Assembly (NCBI RefSeq): GCF_000402035.1
Contig: NC_021289.1
Span: forward strand, 310,001-374,000
DNA from: Caballeronia insecticola
GTDB taxonomy: Bacteria > Pseudomonadota > Gammaproteobacteria > Burkholderiales > Burkholderiaceae
Direction: 5' to 3'
Length of the DNA: 64,000 nt
The position numbers and the translations under genes are program-made. Numbering within the stretch: position 1 is the stretch's first letter; each line of letters begins with the position of its first letter. The notes under the pieces were generated by a model. It worked only from the letters and a program-made list of their open reading frames with translations, had not been told where the DNA came from and searched no databases. Positions 15,687 to 25,497 of this stretch are shown piece after piece.

Positions 15687-17069
15687 ATGGCTCAGGACTT
15701 CAGCAAGGACATCGCGTTCGCGAACGATCTGGCCGAAGACGCCGTCGCGTTCGCGCAATCGCAGCAATTTCAGGACGTCGCGACGGCGGCGCACGAACAT
15801 CTGCTTTCGCGCATCGAGGAGCTGGGCGCGGAGTTCGGGCGATGGTCGCGGCAGGCGATCCACCAGTTCGTCGATCTGGAGATGGACAGCTTCGTGCGCC
15901 TGCGCCGCATTCCGCTCAACGAGAGCGAAGTGCGGCTCGTCGCCGCCGCGCTGACGAAGGAGCTGGCGGGCTTCGGTCCGATCGAGGATCTGCTCGCCGA
16001 TGCCGCCGTCGAAGACATTCTGATCAACGGCTACAGCGACGTGTATGTATCGCGTCACGGCATGCTCGAAAAAATTCCGGTGCGCTTCGCCGACAACGCG
16101 CATCTGCTGCGCATCGTGCGACGCATTCTCGCGCCGATCGGACGACGTCTCGACGAATCCAATCCGATGGTCGATGCCCGCCTGCCCGACGGCGGCCGCG
16201 TCAACGTGGTGATCGAGCCGCTTTCTATCGATGGTCCCGTGGTCTCGATCCGCAAGTTCCGGCGCGACCCTTTGCGCCCCGACGATCTGCTCGCCAACGG
16301 CACCTTCAATCAGGACATCGCCTCGCTGCTCGAAGCGGCGGTCGAGGCGCGCTGCAACGTGCTCGTCTCGGGCGGCACGAGTTCCGGCAAGACGTCGCTC
16401 CTGAACGCGCTCGCGTTCTTCATTCCGAAGCACGAACGTGTCGTGACGATCGAGGATACGGCGGAACTGTCGCTGAATCATCCGCATGTCGTGCGGCTCG
16501 AAAGCCGGCCCGGCGGCTTCGATGGCGCGGGCGTCGTGTCGATCCGCGATCTCTTGCGCAATACGCTGCGGATGCGGCCGGACCGGATCATCGTCGGCGA
16601 AGTGCGCGGCGGCGAAGTGCTCGAAATGCTTCAGGCGATGAACACCGGCCACGACGGCTCCATGGGCACGGTGCACGCGAGTTCGCCGCGCGAATGTCTG
16701 TACCGGCTGGAAATGCTCGCGGGTTTCGCGGGTTTTCAGGGCACGGAAGCGAGTCTCAGAAGGCAGATCGCCAACGCGATCGATTTCATCGTGCAGATCG
16801 GGCGGCTGTCGAACGGCCGCCGCCGCATTCTCTCGGTGACGGAAGTGACGGGTCTGTCCGACAACATCATCGCGATGCAGGAGTTGTATCGCTACGATCC
16901 GGCCGTCGATGCGAACGGCGAGGAAACGGACCGCTGGAACTGGCTCGGCATTCATCCGAGTTCGCCGAAGCTCGCGAAGTACCGGCAGGCGCTCGGCGTT
17001 GCGCACGCGGAGAGCTTCGGGCAGGCGGGACGCTTCGGCGGCGGTTTCGGCGGGGGCTTCAATGTATAG
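15687..17069 (+). CDS. cpaF: Tad secretion ATPase CpaF/TadA
   Basis: A 460-residue VirB11/GspE-superfamily ATPase. The Walker A (GGTSSGKTS, residues 229-237), Walker B region ([14 protein letters not shown]) and the His-box segment [13 protein letters not shown] are intact. It powers pilin extrusion at the inner membrane through TadB and TadC. The C-terminus is unusually Gly/Phe-rich. It starts 3 bp after the cpaE stop and overlaps tadB by 8 bp. Confidence 0.95.
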   Translation: MAQDFSKDIAFANDLAEDAVAFAQSQQFQDVATAAHEHLLSRIEELGAEFGRWSRQAIHQFVDLEMDSFVRLRRIPLNESEVRLVAAALTKELAGFGPIEDLLADAAVEDILINGYSDVYVSRHGMLEKIPVRFADNAHLLRIVRRILAPIGRRLDESNPMVDARLPDGGRVNVVIEPLSIDGPVVSIRKFRRDPLRPDDLLANGTFNQDIASLLEAAVEARCNVLVSGGTSSGKTSLLNALAFFIPKHERVVTIEDTAELSLNHPHVVRLESRPGGFDGAGVVSIRDLLRNTLRMRPDRIIVGEVRGGEVLEMLQAMNTGHDGSMGTVHASSPRECLYRLEMLAGFAGFQGTEASLRRQIANAIDFIVQIGRLSNGRRRILSVTEVTGLSDNIIAMQELYRYDPAVDANGEETDRWNWLGIHPSSPKLAKYRQALGVAHAESFGQAGRFGGGFGGGFNV

Positions 17070-18015
17070 AGCCGGCGCGCTCATCGCGATGCTCGCGCTG
17101 CTGTGCGCGGCGGCGGCGCTCATGCTGTGGCGGCGCGGCACGACCGGGCGCGAACGGGCGCTGGCCGAGCGTTTCGTCGAGCGGCAGGTGCGGGGGACGC
17201 AGGCTGCGCCCTCAACGCATACGCCCCGACCGCAACAAAGCGTGCGTCCCGCAACGACTCAGACGCACCTTGCGCGCGCCCGTGCCGCGTTCGCGAACCT
17301 GATGAACCGCGCGGGCATCGCGCGTCCGCGTGCGCTTGCTTGCACGACGCTGGCCGCAGCCGTGATCGGTGCGCTGTGCGCCGGCATGCGCGCCGGACCG
17401 GCGCTCGGCGCGGGCGTCGCCGCGCTCGTGCTCGCCGCCGTGCATGCGTGGCTCACGTGGCGCGCGCAGAAACGCTATCAGCGCATCGTGCGGCAATTGC
17501 CGCCGTTTCTCGATGGCATCGTGCGCATGATCGTCATCGGTCATAGCGTGCCGGCCGCGTTTCAGGCCGCGCTCACGAACGCCGAAGCGCCGCTGTCGGA
17601 ATGCCTCGACCGCGCGCTGCCGATGCTGCGCACCGGCATGGAGATCGACCACGCGCTCGGCACGGTCGCGCGGATTTATCGCGTGCGCGAGCTGGAACTG
17701 GTCGGCTCGGTGCTGCGCGTGTCGGTGAAATACGGCGGACGCTCGGACGTCATGCTCGACCGCATGGCCGCGCTGATGCGCGATCTGGAACAGGCGGACC
17801 GCGAACTCATCGCGCTGTCGACGGAAACGCGGCTGTCGTCGTGGGTGCTCGGACTGCTGCCGATCCTGCTCGGCGCGATGGTGATCGTGACCAATCCCGC
17901 CTATTTCGATGCGATGTGGAGCGACGCGCTCGGCAAGCGTCTCGTGTATGTCGCGCTCGCGCTGCAACTGCTCGGCGCATGGCTGTTGTACCGGCTCGCG
18001 AGGATCAGAACATGA
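17062..18015 (+). CDS. tadB: Tad inner-membrane platform protein TadB
   Basis: A 317-residue protein with an N-terminal membrane helix, a Gln/Thr/Arg linker, two hydrophobic segments near 95-135, a T2SSF (GspF-like) cytoplasmic domain (about 145-270) and a C-terminal helix pair. With TadC it forms the platform driven by CpaF. The ATG at 17062 lies in the last codons of cpaF (8-bp overlap), which fits translational coupling. Confidence 0.9.
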   Translation: MYRAGALIAMLALLCAAAALMLWRRGTTGRERALAERFVERQVRGTQAAPSTHTPRPQQSVRPATTQTHLARARAAFANLMNRAGIARPRALACTTLAAAVIGALCAGMRAGPALGAGVAALVLAAVHAWLTWRAQKRYQRIVRQLPPFLDGIVRMIVIGHSVPAAFQAALTNAEAPLSECLDRALPMLRTGMEIDHALGTVARIYRVRELELVGSVLRVSVKYGGRSDVMLDRMAALMRDLEQADRELIALSTETRLSSWVLGLLPILLGAMVIVTNPAYFDAMWSDALGKRLVYVALALQLLGAWLLYRLARIRT

Positions 18016-18971
18016 CGATGACGCCCGCCTTGCTCGGCGCGCTCGCGCTCGCCGCCGCGGCGCTCGCGGCCGGTCTCTTCGGCATGCTCGCGTTCGGCCG
18101 CTATGCGCGCATGCAGCGTTCGGCGCGCACGCTCGATCACGCGTTGAAGGAGCGCACGTCCGCACCCGCGCCCGCGTCACTCGATCCGGCGCCATCGCCG
18201 AGGGGGTTGCTCGCCGCCATCGGCCGTGCCGGCGCGGCATGGCTCGACACGCCGTTCGGGCGCGTGGCCGTCGCAAACGAGGACCGGCGTCTGCTCGAAC
18301 GCTGCGGCTATGTCGATGCCCAGGCGCGCGGCCGCTTCTTCGCGGCTCGCGTCGCGGGCGCGGTGATCGCGCCGCTCATCGTGATGACGACGGGGCACGG
18401 AACGGCGCACGGCGCGCGCTTCATGATGCTGCTGTTCATGGCGCTGTCGATCGGCTTCATGGCGCCGAAGTGGTTCGTGAAGCGCCGCGCTCAGGCCCGG
18501 CAGCGCGCGGTGAGCAACGAACTGCCGCTGTTCGTCGATCTGCTGCGGCTGTTGCAGGGCGTCGGTTTGTCGCTGGATCAGAGTCTGCAAGTGATGGTCC
18601 ACGACTTCCGCAACGTGCTGCCCGTGCTCGCGAAGGAACTCGCGCTGGCGCAGGCGCAGTTCGCCACCGGACGCACCCGCGAGCAGTCGATGAAACGCCT
18701 TGCCACAAGCTACGACAACGAGGATCTCGCCGCCATCGTGCGCCTCGTCATTCAGGTGGAGCAGCACGGCGGCGCGGTGCAGGAACCGCTCAAGCAGTTC
18801 GGCGACCGTCTGCGCGAGACGCGCCGCGCGCTGCTGCGCGAGCGCATCGGCAAGCTCACGGTCAAGATGACGGGCGTCATGGTCATCACGCTGCTGCCCG
18901 CGCTGTTGATCATCACCGCCGGGCCGGGTTTCATCGCGGTGGTGCATGCGTTGTCGGGACTTCATCGATAA
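18012..18971 (+). CDS. tadC: Tad inner-membrane platform protein TadC
   Basis: A 319-residue GspF-like platform protein: an N-terminal helix (about 4-26), two central helices (about 110-155), a T2SSF domain with the typical PLFVDLLRLLQGVGLSLDQSL segment, and a C-terminal helix. It partners TadB. The start is set by a 4-bp ATGA overlap with tadB; the longer frame upstream is antisense-like sequence within tadB. Confidence 0.9.
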   Translation: MTMTPALLGALALAAAALAAGLFGMLAFGRYARMQRSARTLDHALKERTSAPAPASLDPAPSPRGLLAAIGRAGAAWLDTPFGRVAVANEDRRLLERCGYVDAQARGRFFAARVAGAVIAPLIVMTTGHGTAHGARFMMLLFMALSIGFMAPKWFVKRRAQARQRAVSNELPLFVDLLRLLQGVGLSLDQSLQVMVHDFRNVLPVLAKELALAQAQFATGRTREQSMKRLATSYDNEDLAAIVRLVIQVEQHGGAVQEPLKQFGDRLRETRRALLRERIGKLTVKMTGVMVITLLPALLIITAGPGFIAVVHALSGLHR

Positions 18972-18981
18972 AGGGATGCAC

Positions 18982-19716
18982 ATGATTCGATCCACAAGTT
19001 TGCGCGCGCTCTTTGCGACGCTGATTTGCGCGGCGCTCGCCGCCTGCGCGACGAAGCAGGAAAACGGCTACGGCGTGGGCATTCAGGCCGAGCGTCAGGC
19101 GGCGCTCGATCAGGCGCTGCAAAAAGAGTCGCCGCCCGATACGCCCGGCATGTATCTCGCGCTGATCGACCGGATGCAGGCGCAAGGCCTGTGGTACGCG
19201 TCGCTCGCGCATATCGACGCATACGAGCAGCAATACGGCCAGTCGCCCGACACGATTCTTCTGCGCGCCGATGCGCTGCGTCAGACCGGCCAGTCCGACG
19301 CCAGCGCGGTCGCATACGGGCGTCTCGCGAACACGCCGCTTGCCGCGCGCGGCCTGCGCGGTCTCGGCCTGCTCGCGGGCGAGGCCGCCGATTTTTCGCG
19401 CGCGGCGGATCTGTTCGCGTCGGCGTCCAGACGCGCCCCGACCGATGCGCTCATGCTCTCCGATCTGGGCTACGCGCGTCTGCGGCTGGGCGATGTCGCG
19501 GGCGCGCGCGTGCCGCTCATGAAGGCCGCCGAACTCGCGCCGAACAATCCGAAGATATTGAGCAACGTCGCGCTGTATTTGCTCGCGAGCGGCGAGGCCG
19601 CGAATGCGCAGGGACTCATGACGCAGCAGAAGTTTTCGGCGGATGTGCAGCAGGCCATTCGCGTCGATGCAAAACGCGTCGCCGATGCGGCGCGCGCAAG
19701 CGTTGCGTCGCGGTGA
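18982..19716 (+). CDS. tadD: TPR lipoprotein TadD
   Basis: A 244-residue lipoprotein (lipobox LAAC, Cys22) with about four TPR-like helical hairpins, including the conserved LSDLGYARLRLGD and APNNPKILSNVALYLL. TadD acts like a pilotin or assembly factor for the secretin. The ATG at 18982 is preferred because AAAGGG lies six bases upstream; an ATG at 18976 would be too close to it. Confidence 0.88.
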   Translation: MIRSTSLRALFATLICAALAACATKQENGYGVGIQAERQAALDQALQKESPPDTPGMYLALIDRMQAQGLWYASLAHIDAYEQQYGQSPDTILLRADALRQTGQSDASAVAYGRLANTPLAARGLRGLGLLAGEAADFSRAADLFASASRRAPTDALMLSDLGYARLRLGDVAGARVPLMKAAELAPNNPKILSNVALYLLASGEAANAQGLMTQQKFSADVQQAIRVDAKRVADAARASVASR

Positions 19717-19736
19717 GATCGATGAAGGAGAACGGG

Positions 19737-20021
19737 ATGAAGCGAATCGTCGTATCGATGCTGTGTGCCGCGCTCGGCGCGGGGCAGGCGGCGTATGGAC
19801 AGGGCGCGAACGACATCGGCCAGGCGACGCAGACCTGGCTCACGCTTCAGTCGAGCAACGCGGCGGCGGCGCCCGCGCAGCCGATGCTCGGCGCACAGGC
19901 GGGCGCGGCGTATGAGCGCTATCTCAAGTCGTTCGACACGGCGATTCCGGCGCACTTCGGCTCGTCGGTCGAAGACGCGGGGCGTCCGTCGCTGGACGTG
20001 AACTATCGCGACATGAACTGA
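19737..20021 (+). CDS. DUF3613 exported protein of the tad locus
   Basis: A 94-residue protein with a signal peptide (cleavage near AYG, residue 21) and a short mature region with ATQTWLTLQ and AYERYLKSF. It fits DUF3613, a family found mainly in tad loci and without assigned function. It is likely a small periplasmic pilus accessory. AAGGAG at 19725-19730 sets the start. The stop overlaps the next start by one base (TGATG). Confidence 0.75.
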   Translation: MKRIVVSMLCAALGAGQAAYGQGANDIGQATQTWLTLQSSNAAAAPAQPMLGAQAGAAYERYLKSFDTAIPAHFGSSVEDAGRPSLDVNYRDMN

Positions 20022-21760
20022 TGCCGCGCAAAGTCCACCCGCCTGAACGACGCAACCGCGGCAAAGCACGCACCCAGCGCGGCGCGGCGTCGACGCTCGC
20101 GGCGATCTGGCTCGTCGTGGCGGTTGCGGCGCTCGGCGCAATCGATATCGGCAATCTGTTTTTCGCGCGGCGCAGCCTGCAAAGCGTCGCGGATCTCGCG
20201 GCGAGCGCGGGCGCGCAACGCGTCGATTCGACCTGCGCGCGCTCGCTCGCCGCCGCGAACGGCAGCGCCGGGAGCAACGGCTTCGATCCGTCCGCGACGG
20301 GCAATTCGCTCGCCGTCACGTGCGGACGATGGGACACGCAGGCCAACGCCGCGCCCGATTTCTTTTCGACGAACGGCACGCCCGCGAACGCCGTCAAGGT
20401 GACGGCCGCCCGCACGGTGCCGTACTTTTTCCTCGGGCCCGCACGGCAAGTGACGGCGAGCGCGATTGCCAAATCGACGGACGTCGGCTCGTTTTCCATC
20501 GGCACGACGCTCGTGAGCATCAGCGGCGGCACGGTCAACGACCTGCTCAACGCGCTGCTCGGCACGAATCTCAATCTGACGCTGGCGTCGTATCAGGGAC
20601 TCGCCGATGCCCGCGTGCGCGTGGGCGACCTCGTGACCGCCGCGGGTGTCGGCACGGTTGATCAGTTGCTGGCCGCGCAGCTCACGGCCGCGCAAATCGC
20701 CCGGCTCATGCTGACCGCGCTGCAAACGACGACCGTCGCGAACGCGAGTCTCGCGACGGCGATCGGCGCGATGGGCGCTATCGTCAACGCGAACATTCCC
20801 GGCAATCAGACGATTGCGCTCGGCAGCAAGAACGGCGCGCCGGGGCTGTTGTCGGTCGGGTTCGCCAACACGCAGAGCGCGCTCGATGCGACCATCAGCC
20901 CGCTCGAAGCGCTGCTCGTCACGGCCGAGATCGCGCAGGCGGGCAAGTCGGCGGTGAACGTCGGCGCGTCGCTGGCGTTGCCGGGCTTGATATCGGCGGC
21001 GCTGAAGGTGCAGATCATTCAGCCGCCCGTGCTCGCCATCGGCGAAGCGGGCCGCGACCCGAACGGCAACTGGCGCACGCTCGCGCATGCGGCGCAAGTG
21101 CGCGCGTTCGTCGATGTCAGCGTGCTGCCGTTGCCGTTGCCTGCGGGATTCGGCGGCGCCAAGCCGATGATCCACGTGCCGCTTTATCTCGAAGTCGCGC
21201 CCGGCACCGCGTGGCTCGTATCGACGCAATGCGCGGGCGCGGCATCGGCGCGGCGTTCGGTCATCGGCGTGCAGACGGGGCTTGCGAACGTATGCGTCGG
21301 CGATACGCCCGCCAACATGGGCGCGTTCAGTTGCTCGAAGCCCGCGACGCTCGTGAACATTCTCGGCACGCTCACGGTGAGCATGGCCGCGAGCCTGCCC
21401 GCGACGATGCCCGCATCCGCCCAGACGACACTCACCTTCGACGGCGTGAGCGGCAACGGCGACGACTACAAGACCGTGCCCGCCGCGCCCGGCGCGTCGC
21501 TTTCGAATGCGCTGGCGGGCTTGAGCGCGAGTCTTTCGGCACCGGGCGGGCTGACGGTTTCGTCGCCGCTATTGCCTTCGTGGCTCCTGAGCCCCGTCGC
21601 GCCGCTTCTCGTCGCGACGCTCGTTCCCGTGCTCGGCACGGTGCTCGCGGGGCTCGATCAGGTGTTGCTGCCCGTGCTGCAATTGCTCGGCGCGCAAGTG
21701 GGAACGAGCACGATTCACGACTTGTCGCTCACATGCGGCGAGTCGCAACTGGCCTACTGA
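20021..21760 (+). CDS. tadG: TadG-like pilus assembly protein
   Basis: A 579-residue protein with a basic leader, [32 protein letters not shown] as the TadE/G-type N-terminal helix, and a long periplasmic domain rich in Ala, Gly, Thr and Val (DUF2134-like). Four or more cysteines are present in the mature part. It is likely anchored in the inner membrane and contributes to pilus assembly or stability. It overlaps the DUF3613 gene by one base and precedes the sigma-54 regulator by only 4 bp. Confidence 0.82.
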   Translation: MPRKVHPPERRNRGKARTQRGAASTLAAIWLVVAVAALGAIDIGNLFFARRSLQSVADLAASAGAQRVDSTCARSLAAANGSAGSNGFDPSATGNSLAVTCGRWDTQANAAPDFFSTNGTPANAVKVTAARTVPYFFLGPARQVTASAIAKSTDVGSFSIGTTLVSISGGTVNDLLNALLGTNLNLTLASYQGLADARVRVGDLVTAAGVGTVDQLLAAQLTAAQIARLMLTALQTTTVANASLATAIGAMGAIVNANIPGNQTIALGSKNGAPGLLSVGFANTQSALDATISPLEALLVTAEIAQAGKSAVNVGASLALPGLISAALKVQIIQPPVLAIGEAGRDPNGNWRTLAHAAQVRAFVDVSVLPLPLPAGFGGAKPMIHVPLYLEVAPGTAWLVSTQCAGAASARRSVIGVQTGLANVCVGDTPANMGAFSCSKPATLVNILGTLTVSMAASLPATMPASAQTTLTFDGVSGNGDDYKTVPAAPGASLSNALAGLSASLSAPGGLTVSSPLLPSWLLSPVAPLLVATLVPVLGTVLAGLDQVLLPVLQLLGAQVGTSTIHDLSLTCGESQLAY

Positions 21761-21764
21761 AGAC

Positions 21765-23153
21765 ATGAAACAGAACACCAGAATCGACGGCCTCGATATT
21801 CACGTGTGGGAGGGCAAGGCCGATATCGTCGAACGCGTGGTCCGCGCGATGTCCGGGCAGGACGTGGACGTGCTGCGCGCCGACGGCACGTCGATCAGCG
21901 CGCCGCGCGAATCCGAGCGTCCGGCGGTCGCGATCATCAGCGTGAGCGTGATCGACGGCGGCGCGTTCGTGTTGCGCGACTGGGAAGCGCGTCATTCGAT
22001 GCCGGTCGTGTGGGTTGGCGCGGCGCCGCGCGAACGCGATCCGTCGATGTTTCCCGCCGACTACGCGCATATCCTGCCGCTCGATTTCACCGGCGCCGAA
22101 TTGCGCGCGATGGTCGCGAAGCTCGCGCAGCAACTGCGCGCGCACGGCGAGGACGCGCACGAGTCGCATGCATTGATCGCGCATGCCGAATGCATGCAGG
22201 CGCTGCTGCGCGAAGTCGATACGTTCGCCGATTGCGACACGAGCGTGCTGCTGCACGGCGAAACGGGCGTCGGCAAGGAGCGCATCGCGCAATTGCTGCA
22301 TGAGAAGCACACGCGCTTCGGCGCGGGGCCGTTCGTGCCGGTCAACTGCGGCGCGATTCCCGACGGTCTGTTCGAGTCGCTGTTCTTCGGTCATGCGAAA
22401 GGATCGTTCACGGGCGCGGTGCTGGCGCACAAGGGTTACTTCGAGCAGGCGAACGGCGGCACGCTCTTCCTCGATGAAATCGGCGACTTGCCGCTCTATC
22501 AGCAAGTGAAGCTGCTGCGCGTGCTGGAGGATCAGGCCGTGACGCGCATCGGTTCGGCAACGCCGGTGCGGCTCGAATTCCGGCTCATCGCGGCGAGCAA
22601 CAAATGTCTGCCGCAACTCGTGAAGGACGGCGCGTTTCGCGCGGACCTGTATTACCGGCTCGCGGTGATCGAACTGTCGATTCCGTCGCTGGAGGAACGC
22701 GGCGCGCCGGACAAGATCGCGCTCTTCAAGACCTTCGTCAGCGAAGTGATCGGCAGGGAGAAGCTCGATGTGCTGCCCGAGTTGCCGTACTGGCTCGCGG
22801 ACGCGGTCGCCGATATCTATTTTCCCGGCAACGTGCGCGAGCTGCGCAATCTCGCGGAGCGCGTCGGCGTGACGGTGCGGCAGCTCGGCGCGTGGGACGA
22901 ATCGCGCGTGAAGCGCCTGCTCGTGCTCGCGCGCAACGCGCAGACGGCGCCTGTGGATGGCGTGTCGGATATGCTCGTCGATCGCAGCAAGTGGGACATG
23001 GGCGAGCGCAATCGCGTGCTCGCGGCGCTCGATGCGAACGGCTGGCGCAGGCAGGACACCGCGCAGTATCTCGGCATCAGCCGCAAGGTGCTGTGGGAGA
23101 AGATGCGCAAGTTCCAGATGTTCGACGAAGAGCCGGAGACGCGCGCGATGTAG
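21765..23153 (+). CDS. Sigma-54-dependent activator closing the tad operon
   Basis: A 462-residue enhancer-binding protein. The N-terminal ~130 residues resemble a receiver fold without a clear phospho-acceptor aspartate. The AAA+ domain has Walker A GETGVGKE (165-172), Walker [12 protein letters not shown] and a GAFTGA-loop variant, GSFTGA (213-218). A Fis-type helix-turn-helix ends the protein. With the loop motif largely kept it should still contact sigma-54. It is probably co-transcribed with the pilus genes and may act on them or on another surface locus. Confidence 0.9.
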   Translation: MKQNTRIDGLDIHVWEGKADIVERVVRAMSGQDVDVLRADGTSISAPRESERPAVAIISVSVIDGGAFVLRDWEARHSMPVVWVGAAPRERDPSMFPADYAHILPLDFTGAELRAMVAKLAQQLRAHGEDAHESHALIAHAECMQALLREVDTFADCDTSVLLHGETGVGKERIAQLLHEKHTRFGAGPFVPVNCGAIPDGLFESLFFGHAKGSFTGAVLAHKGYFEQANGGTLFLDEIGDLPLYQQVKLLRVLEDQAVTRIGSATPVRLEFRLIAASNKCLPQLVKDGAFRADLYYRLAVIELSIPSLEERGAPDKIALFKTFVSEVIGREKLDVLPELPYWLADAVADIYFPGNVRELRNLAERVGVTVRQLGAWDESRVKRLLVLARNAQTAPVDGVSDMLVDRSKWDMGERNRVLAALDANGWRRQDTAQYLGISRKVLWEKMRKFQMFDEEPETRAM

Positions 23154-23179
23154 CCGATGTAGCCGATGTAGCCGATGTA
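23147..23179 (+). repeat. 9-bp tandem repeat carrying three in-frame stops
   Basis: GATGTAGCC is repeated 3.7 times from 23147. Because the unit is a multiple of three, the TAG stop of the sigma-54 activator is repeated in frame at 23151, 23160 and 23169. Slippage in this array cannot remove termination. Confidence 0.85.
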
Positions 23180-23195
23180 CCACAGACGAGAGCCC

Positions 23196-23228
23196 AAAAA
23201 AAACGCCGGCGCACGCCATGCGCCGGCG
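23196..23228 (-). terminator. Rho-independent terminator of the EAL gene
   Basis: Read on the minus strand, a perfect 10-bp stem (TGCGCCGGCG paired with CGCCGGCGCA, 5-base loop) is followed by eight T residues. It ends transcription coming from the EAL gene. A second perfect hairpin (8-bp stem, 23267-23297) lies between it and the gene but has no T-run. On the plus strand only weak T content follows, so it is a poorer terminator for the tad operon. Confidence 0.88.
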
Positions 23229-23328
23229 AAGTCCTGGCTTTTCGAGGGCTGCCAGAAGCTCTTGACGGCCGGACTTGTCGGATGAATCCGTCCGGCCCTT
23301 CGATGTTCAGCGTTGCGTCGCGATATCT

Positions 23329-24213
23329 TCAGGCCGCGTCGGCGAGACGCATGCCGCGATGCCCTTCGCGCCGCGCCGACCCCGGCCGCGCAAGCGCATG
23401 CTTAAGACGCGCGCCCGGCACGTTGTCCATGCCGAACGCAGGCCGCGCGAGAAAGAACCCTTGCGCGAGCACATACGGCCATTGCGCGAGCCACTGCGCC
23501 TGCGCCGCCGTCTCGACACCTTCGACGACGATCGACACGTGAAGCCGCGTCAGCAACGCCACCACCGACGAAAACACCATGCGCGCATTCGGCGAGCGCG
23601 GCGCGTCCGTCAACAGTTCCTTCGCAATCTTGACCGTTTTGAACTCGATCGGCGCGAGCGCGGCAAGACACGAATAGCCGGTACCGAAATCGTCCATCGC
23701 AATGCTCACGCCTTTGTCGCCGAAGCGGCGCACCACTTTCTGCATGCCCGGAAAGCACGCGAGATCCTCGCTCTCCGACAACTCCAGTTCGAGGCACGCA
23801 GGCTCGATGCCGTGCGTGGTGCAGATGCTCTCCATCTGCTCGGCGAAGCCCGGCATGGCCGCGATCGAGGGCGGCACGTTCACCGCGACCGGATAATGCG
23901 CGCCGCCGCGTGCACGCCATGCGCCGATATCGGATGCGACCGTGTCCATCACGAACCAGGTCAGCTCGTGCATGATTTCAGCGTCCTTGAACGCATCGCT
24001 GAATGCGCCGGGCAGCAATACGCCATAGTCCGGATGACGCCAGCGAATCAGCGCTTCCATTTGCGCAAGCTCGCCGGTGTCGACTCGGTAGATTCCCTGA
24101 TAGGCGATGCAGAACTCGCCGGACCTGAGGCCCTCGAGCACGCGATGCCGGAATGCATGATCTGACCTCGGCGCGGCGTTCGCTGCGGGCGAGCCGTGTG
24201 TTGTCCTTTTCAT
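23329..24213 (-). CDS. EAL-domain cyclic-di-GMP phosphodiesterase
   Basis: A 294-residue protein made almost only of an EAL domain, so probably cytoplasmic. The catalytic set is present: EAL in QMEALIRW, Asn in VAVNVPPS, Glu in LELSESE, MDDFGTGYS, Lys in VKIA, Glu in VVEGVET and Gln in LAQGF. The usual KID reads KIA, so the aspartate after the catalytic lysine is lost, but metal-binding residues remain and activity is plausible. It is monocistronic with its own terminator and could lower c-di-GMP for the neighbouring pilus, fimbria and lipoprotein genes. Confidence 0.9.
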   Translation of the reverse strand: MKRTTHGSPAANAAPRSDHAFRHRVLEGLRSGEFCIAYQGIYRVDTGELAQMEALIRWRHPDYGVLLPGAFSDAFKDAEIMHELTWFVMDTVASDIGAWRARGGAHYPVAVNVPPSIAAMPGFAEQMESICTTHGIEPACLELELSESEDLACFPGMQKVVRRFGDKGVSIAMDDFGTGYSCLAALAPIEFKTVKIAKELLTDAPRSPNARMVFSSVVALLTRLHVSIVVEGVETAAQAQWLAQWPYVLAQGFFLARPAFGMDNVPGARLKHALARPGSARREGHRGMRLADAA

Positions 24214-24528
24214 GCTGGAGCCATCCTCTCAGTTGGTCGTGCCAGCGCTTGCAGGACTCGTGCCCGATCTCGCCCTGCCGCCGCCGTGCCGCGCAAAGCC
24301 GCGTACCGCACGCCCGATAACGTTTGCGGGCCGTGACTGTCTGTCACGATAACGGCGCACCGTAGCGAAAGCCATCAGGGTTACGTAACGAATCCGTGGC
24401 GCGTTACGGGCTGTGTGAGGTTGCGCACACAGCGCGTTTTGGCGTCGCGTGTCGTCTTTGCAGTTTTGAACATGCGCCTGCCTAAGCGTGTGTAATCCTG
24501 ACCAGTCCGGCGCTTCAGTGGATGCGCG
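24214..24528. other. 315-bp gap: EAL upstream region and 3' flank of the fimbria operon
   Basis: No gene was found. Notable pieces are a hairpin CGTGAC/GTCACG (24332-24348), two GATAACG copies, a 10-bp palindrome GTTACGTAAC (24380-24389) and a further GTTAC (24403-24407). These are candidate regulatory sites for the EAL gene. No clear terminator of the fimbria operon is visible. Confidence 0.5.
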
Positions 24529-25497
24529 TCAATACGTGATCGTCGCGATGATCGTATCGCTGTAATTGCCCGCGCTCGGCGTCGTCTGCGGCAGCACGCG
24601 CGCATATACCGTGATGGCCTGACTGGAGCCGCTGCCGGTACCCGTCACCGCCGACGTGCCGCCGATGCCGTCGCCCCAGGGCGTCGTGTAGGCGGCGTTC
24701 TGGTACAGCTGATAGCGCACTTGCTCGCTGCCGCCGCTCTTCGTCATGCGGCGGTCCGCGACGCTCGCGCCGCTGCCGCTTCCCGCCGACAGCGCGATCG
24801 AATAAGGGTCGTTGCTGGTGCACGCGACGCTCAGCGTGCCGGTCGCGTTGAGCGTGCCGTTCAGCACGCCCGCCGTGCCGAAGTTGATGTTGGTCGCGGC
24901 GAGCGTGCAATCGTTGATGACGGTCGCCGACACCGTGAACGACAGCGCATTCGAGTTCGCGGTGAGCGTCGAGCAGGAAGGCGCCGTCAGCAAATATTGC
25001 TGATACGTCATTTCCGCCTGCGTCGCGCCCGAAAACGCCGACGTATAAACGCCCGCGACGAGCGTCGTCTGTCCCGCGGGCACGCGCGCGTAGAACGGCA
25101 GCGTGCGGCTGCCCGACGCGGTGCCGAGCGCGATCGTGAGCGGTATATCGACGGCCACCGCGCCGTAGCTCGCCGAGCGCCGCGAGCCCCAGACGGTGCT
25201 GCCGGCCGAATCGGCGTAAAGGTTGTATTGCAGCGTGTCCGTGCCGTTGCTGGCGAAGCGCGGCGAGAACGACGCGCCGCCGCTGCCCGTGCCGATGTTG
25301 ATGCACGCGCGCACCGGCAGGTTCAGCACGAAGCCGCTGCACGTCACGGTGACCGAGCCCGATACGGTTGCGCTCGACGTGGTCGCGGGCGCGATCGAGC
25401 CGAAGTTGATGCTCGATATCGACGCCGTGCACACTTGCGCGCGAACCGGCGCGATGGTCAGGAGAAACAACGCGATGAATAACGCGACTCGCCTCAT
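24529..25497 (-). CDS. Two-domain spore-coat-U (SCPU) fimbrial tip protein
   Basis: A 322-residue secreted protein with a signal peptide (about 1-20) and two SCPU domains in tandem. Each has the Cys-start pattern (CTASISSINFGSI; CTLAATNINFGTA), a central VTC/VACxxxxxY region and a C-terminal beta strand of the TITY type. In Csu-type chaperone-usher systems the two-domain subunit is the adhesive tip (CsuE-like). It is the last gene of the operon and overlaps the usher by 4 bp. Confidence 0.85.
   Translation of the reverse strand: MRRVALFIALFLLTIAPVRAQVCTASISSINFGSIAPATTSSATVSGSVTVTCSGFVLNLPVRACINIGTGSGGASFSPRFASNGTDTLQYNLYADSAGSTVWGSRRSASYGAVAVDIPLTIALGTASGSRTLPFYARVPAGQTTLVAGVYTSAFSGATQAEMTYQQYLLTAPSCSTLTANSNALSFTVSATVINDCTLAATNINFGTAGVLNGTLNATGTLSVACTSNDPYSIALSAGSGSGASVADRRMTKSGGSEQVRYQLYQNAAYTTPWGDGIGGTSAVTGTGSGSSQAITVYARVLPQTTPSAGNYSDTIIATITY

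Noticed and set aside
23204..23228. The GC hairpin as terminator of the tad operon
   Set aside because: The T-run is only on the minus-strand side, so it suits the EAL gene; at most it acts weakly in the other direction.
24381..24605. Short 74-codon minus-strand frame after the fimbrial tip gene
   Set aside because: No motif or ribosome site, and it overlaps the tip gene in another frame.
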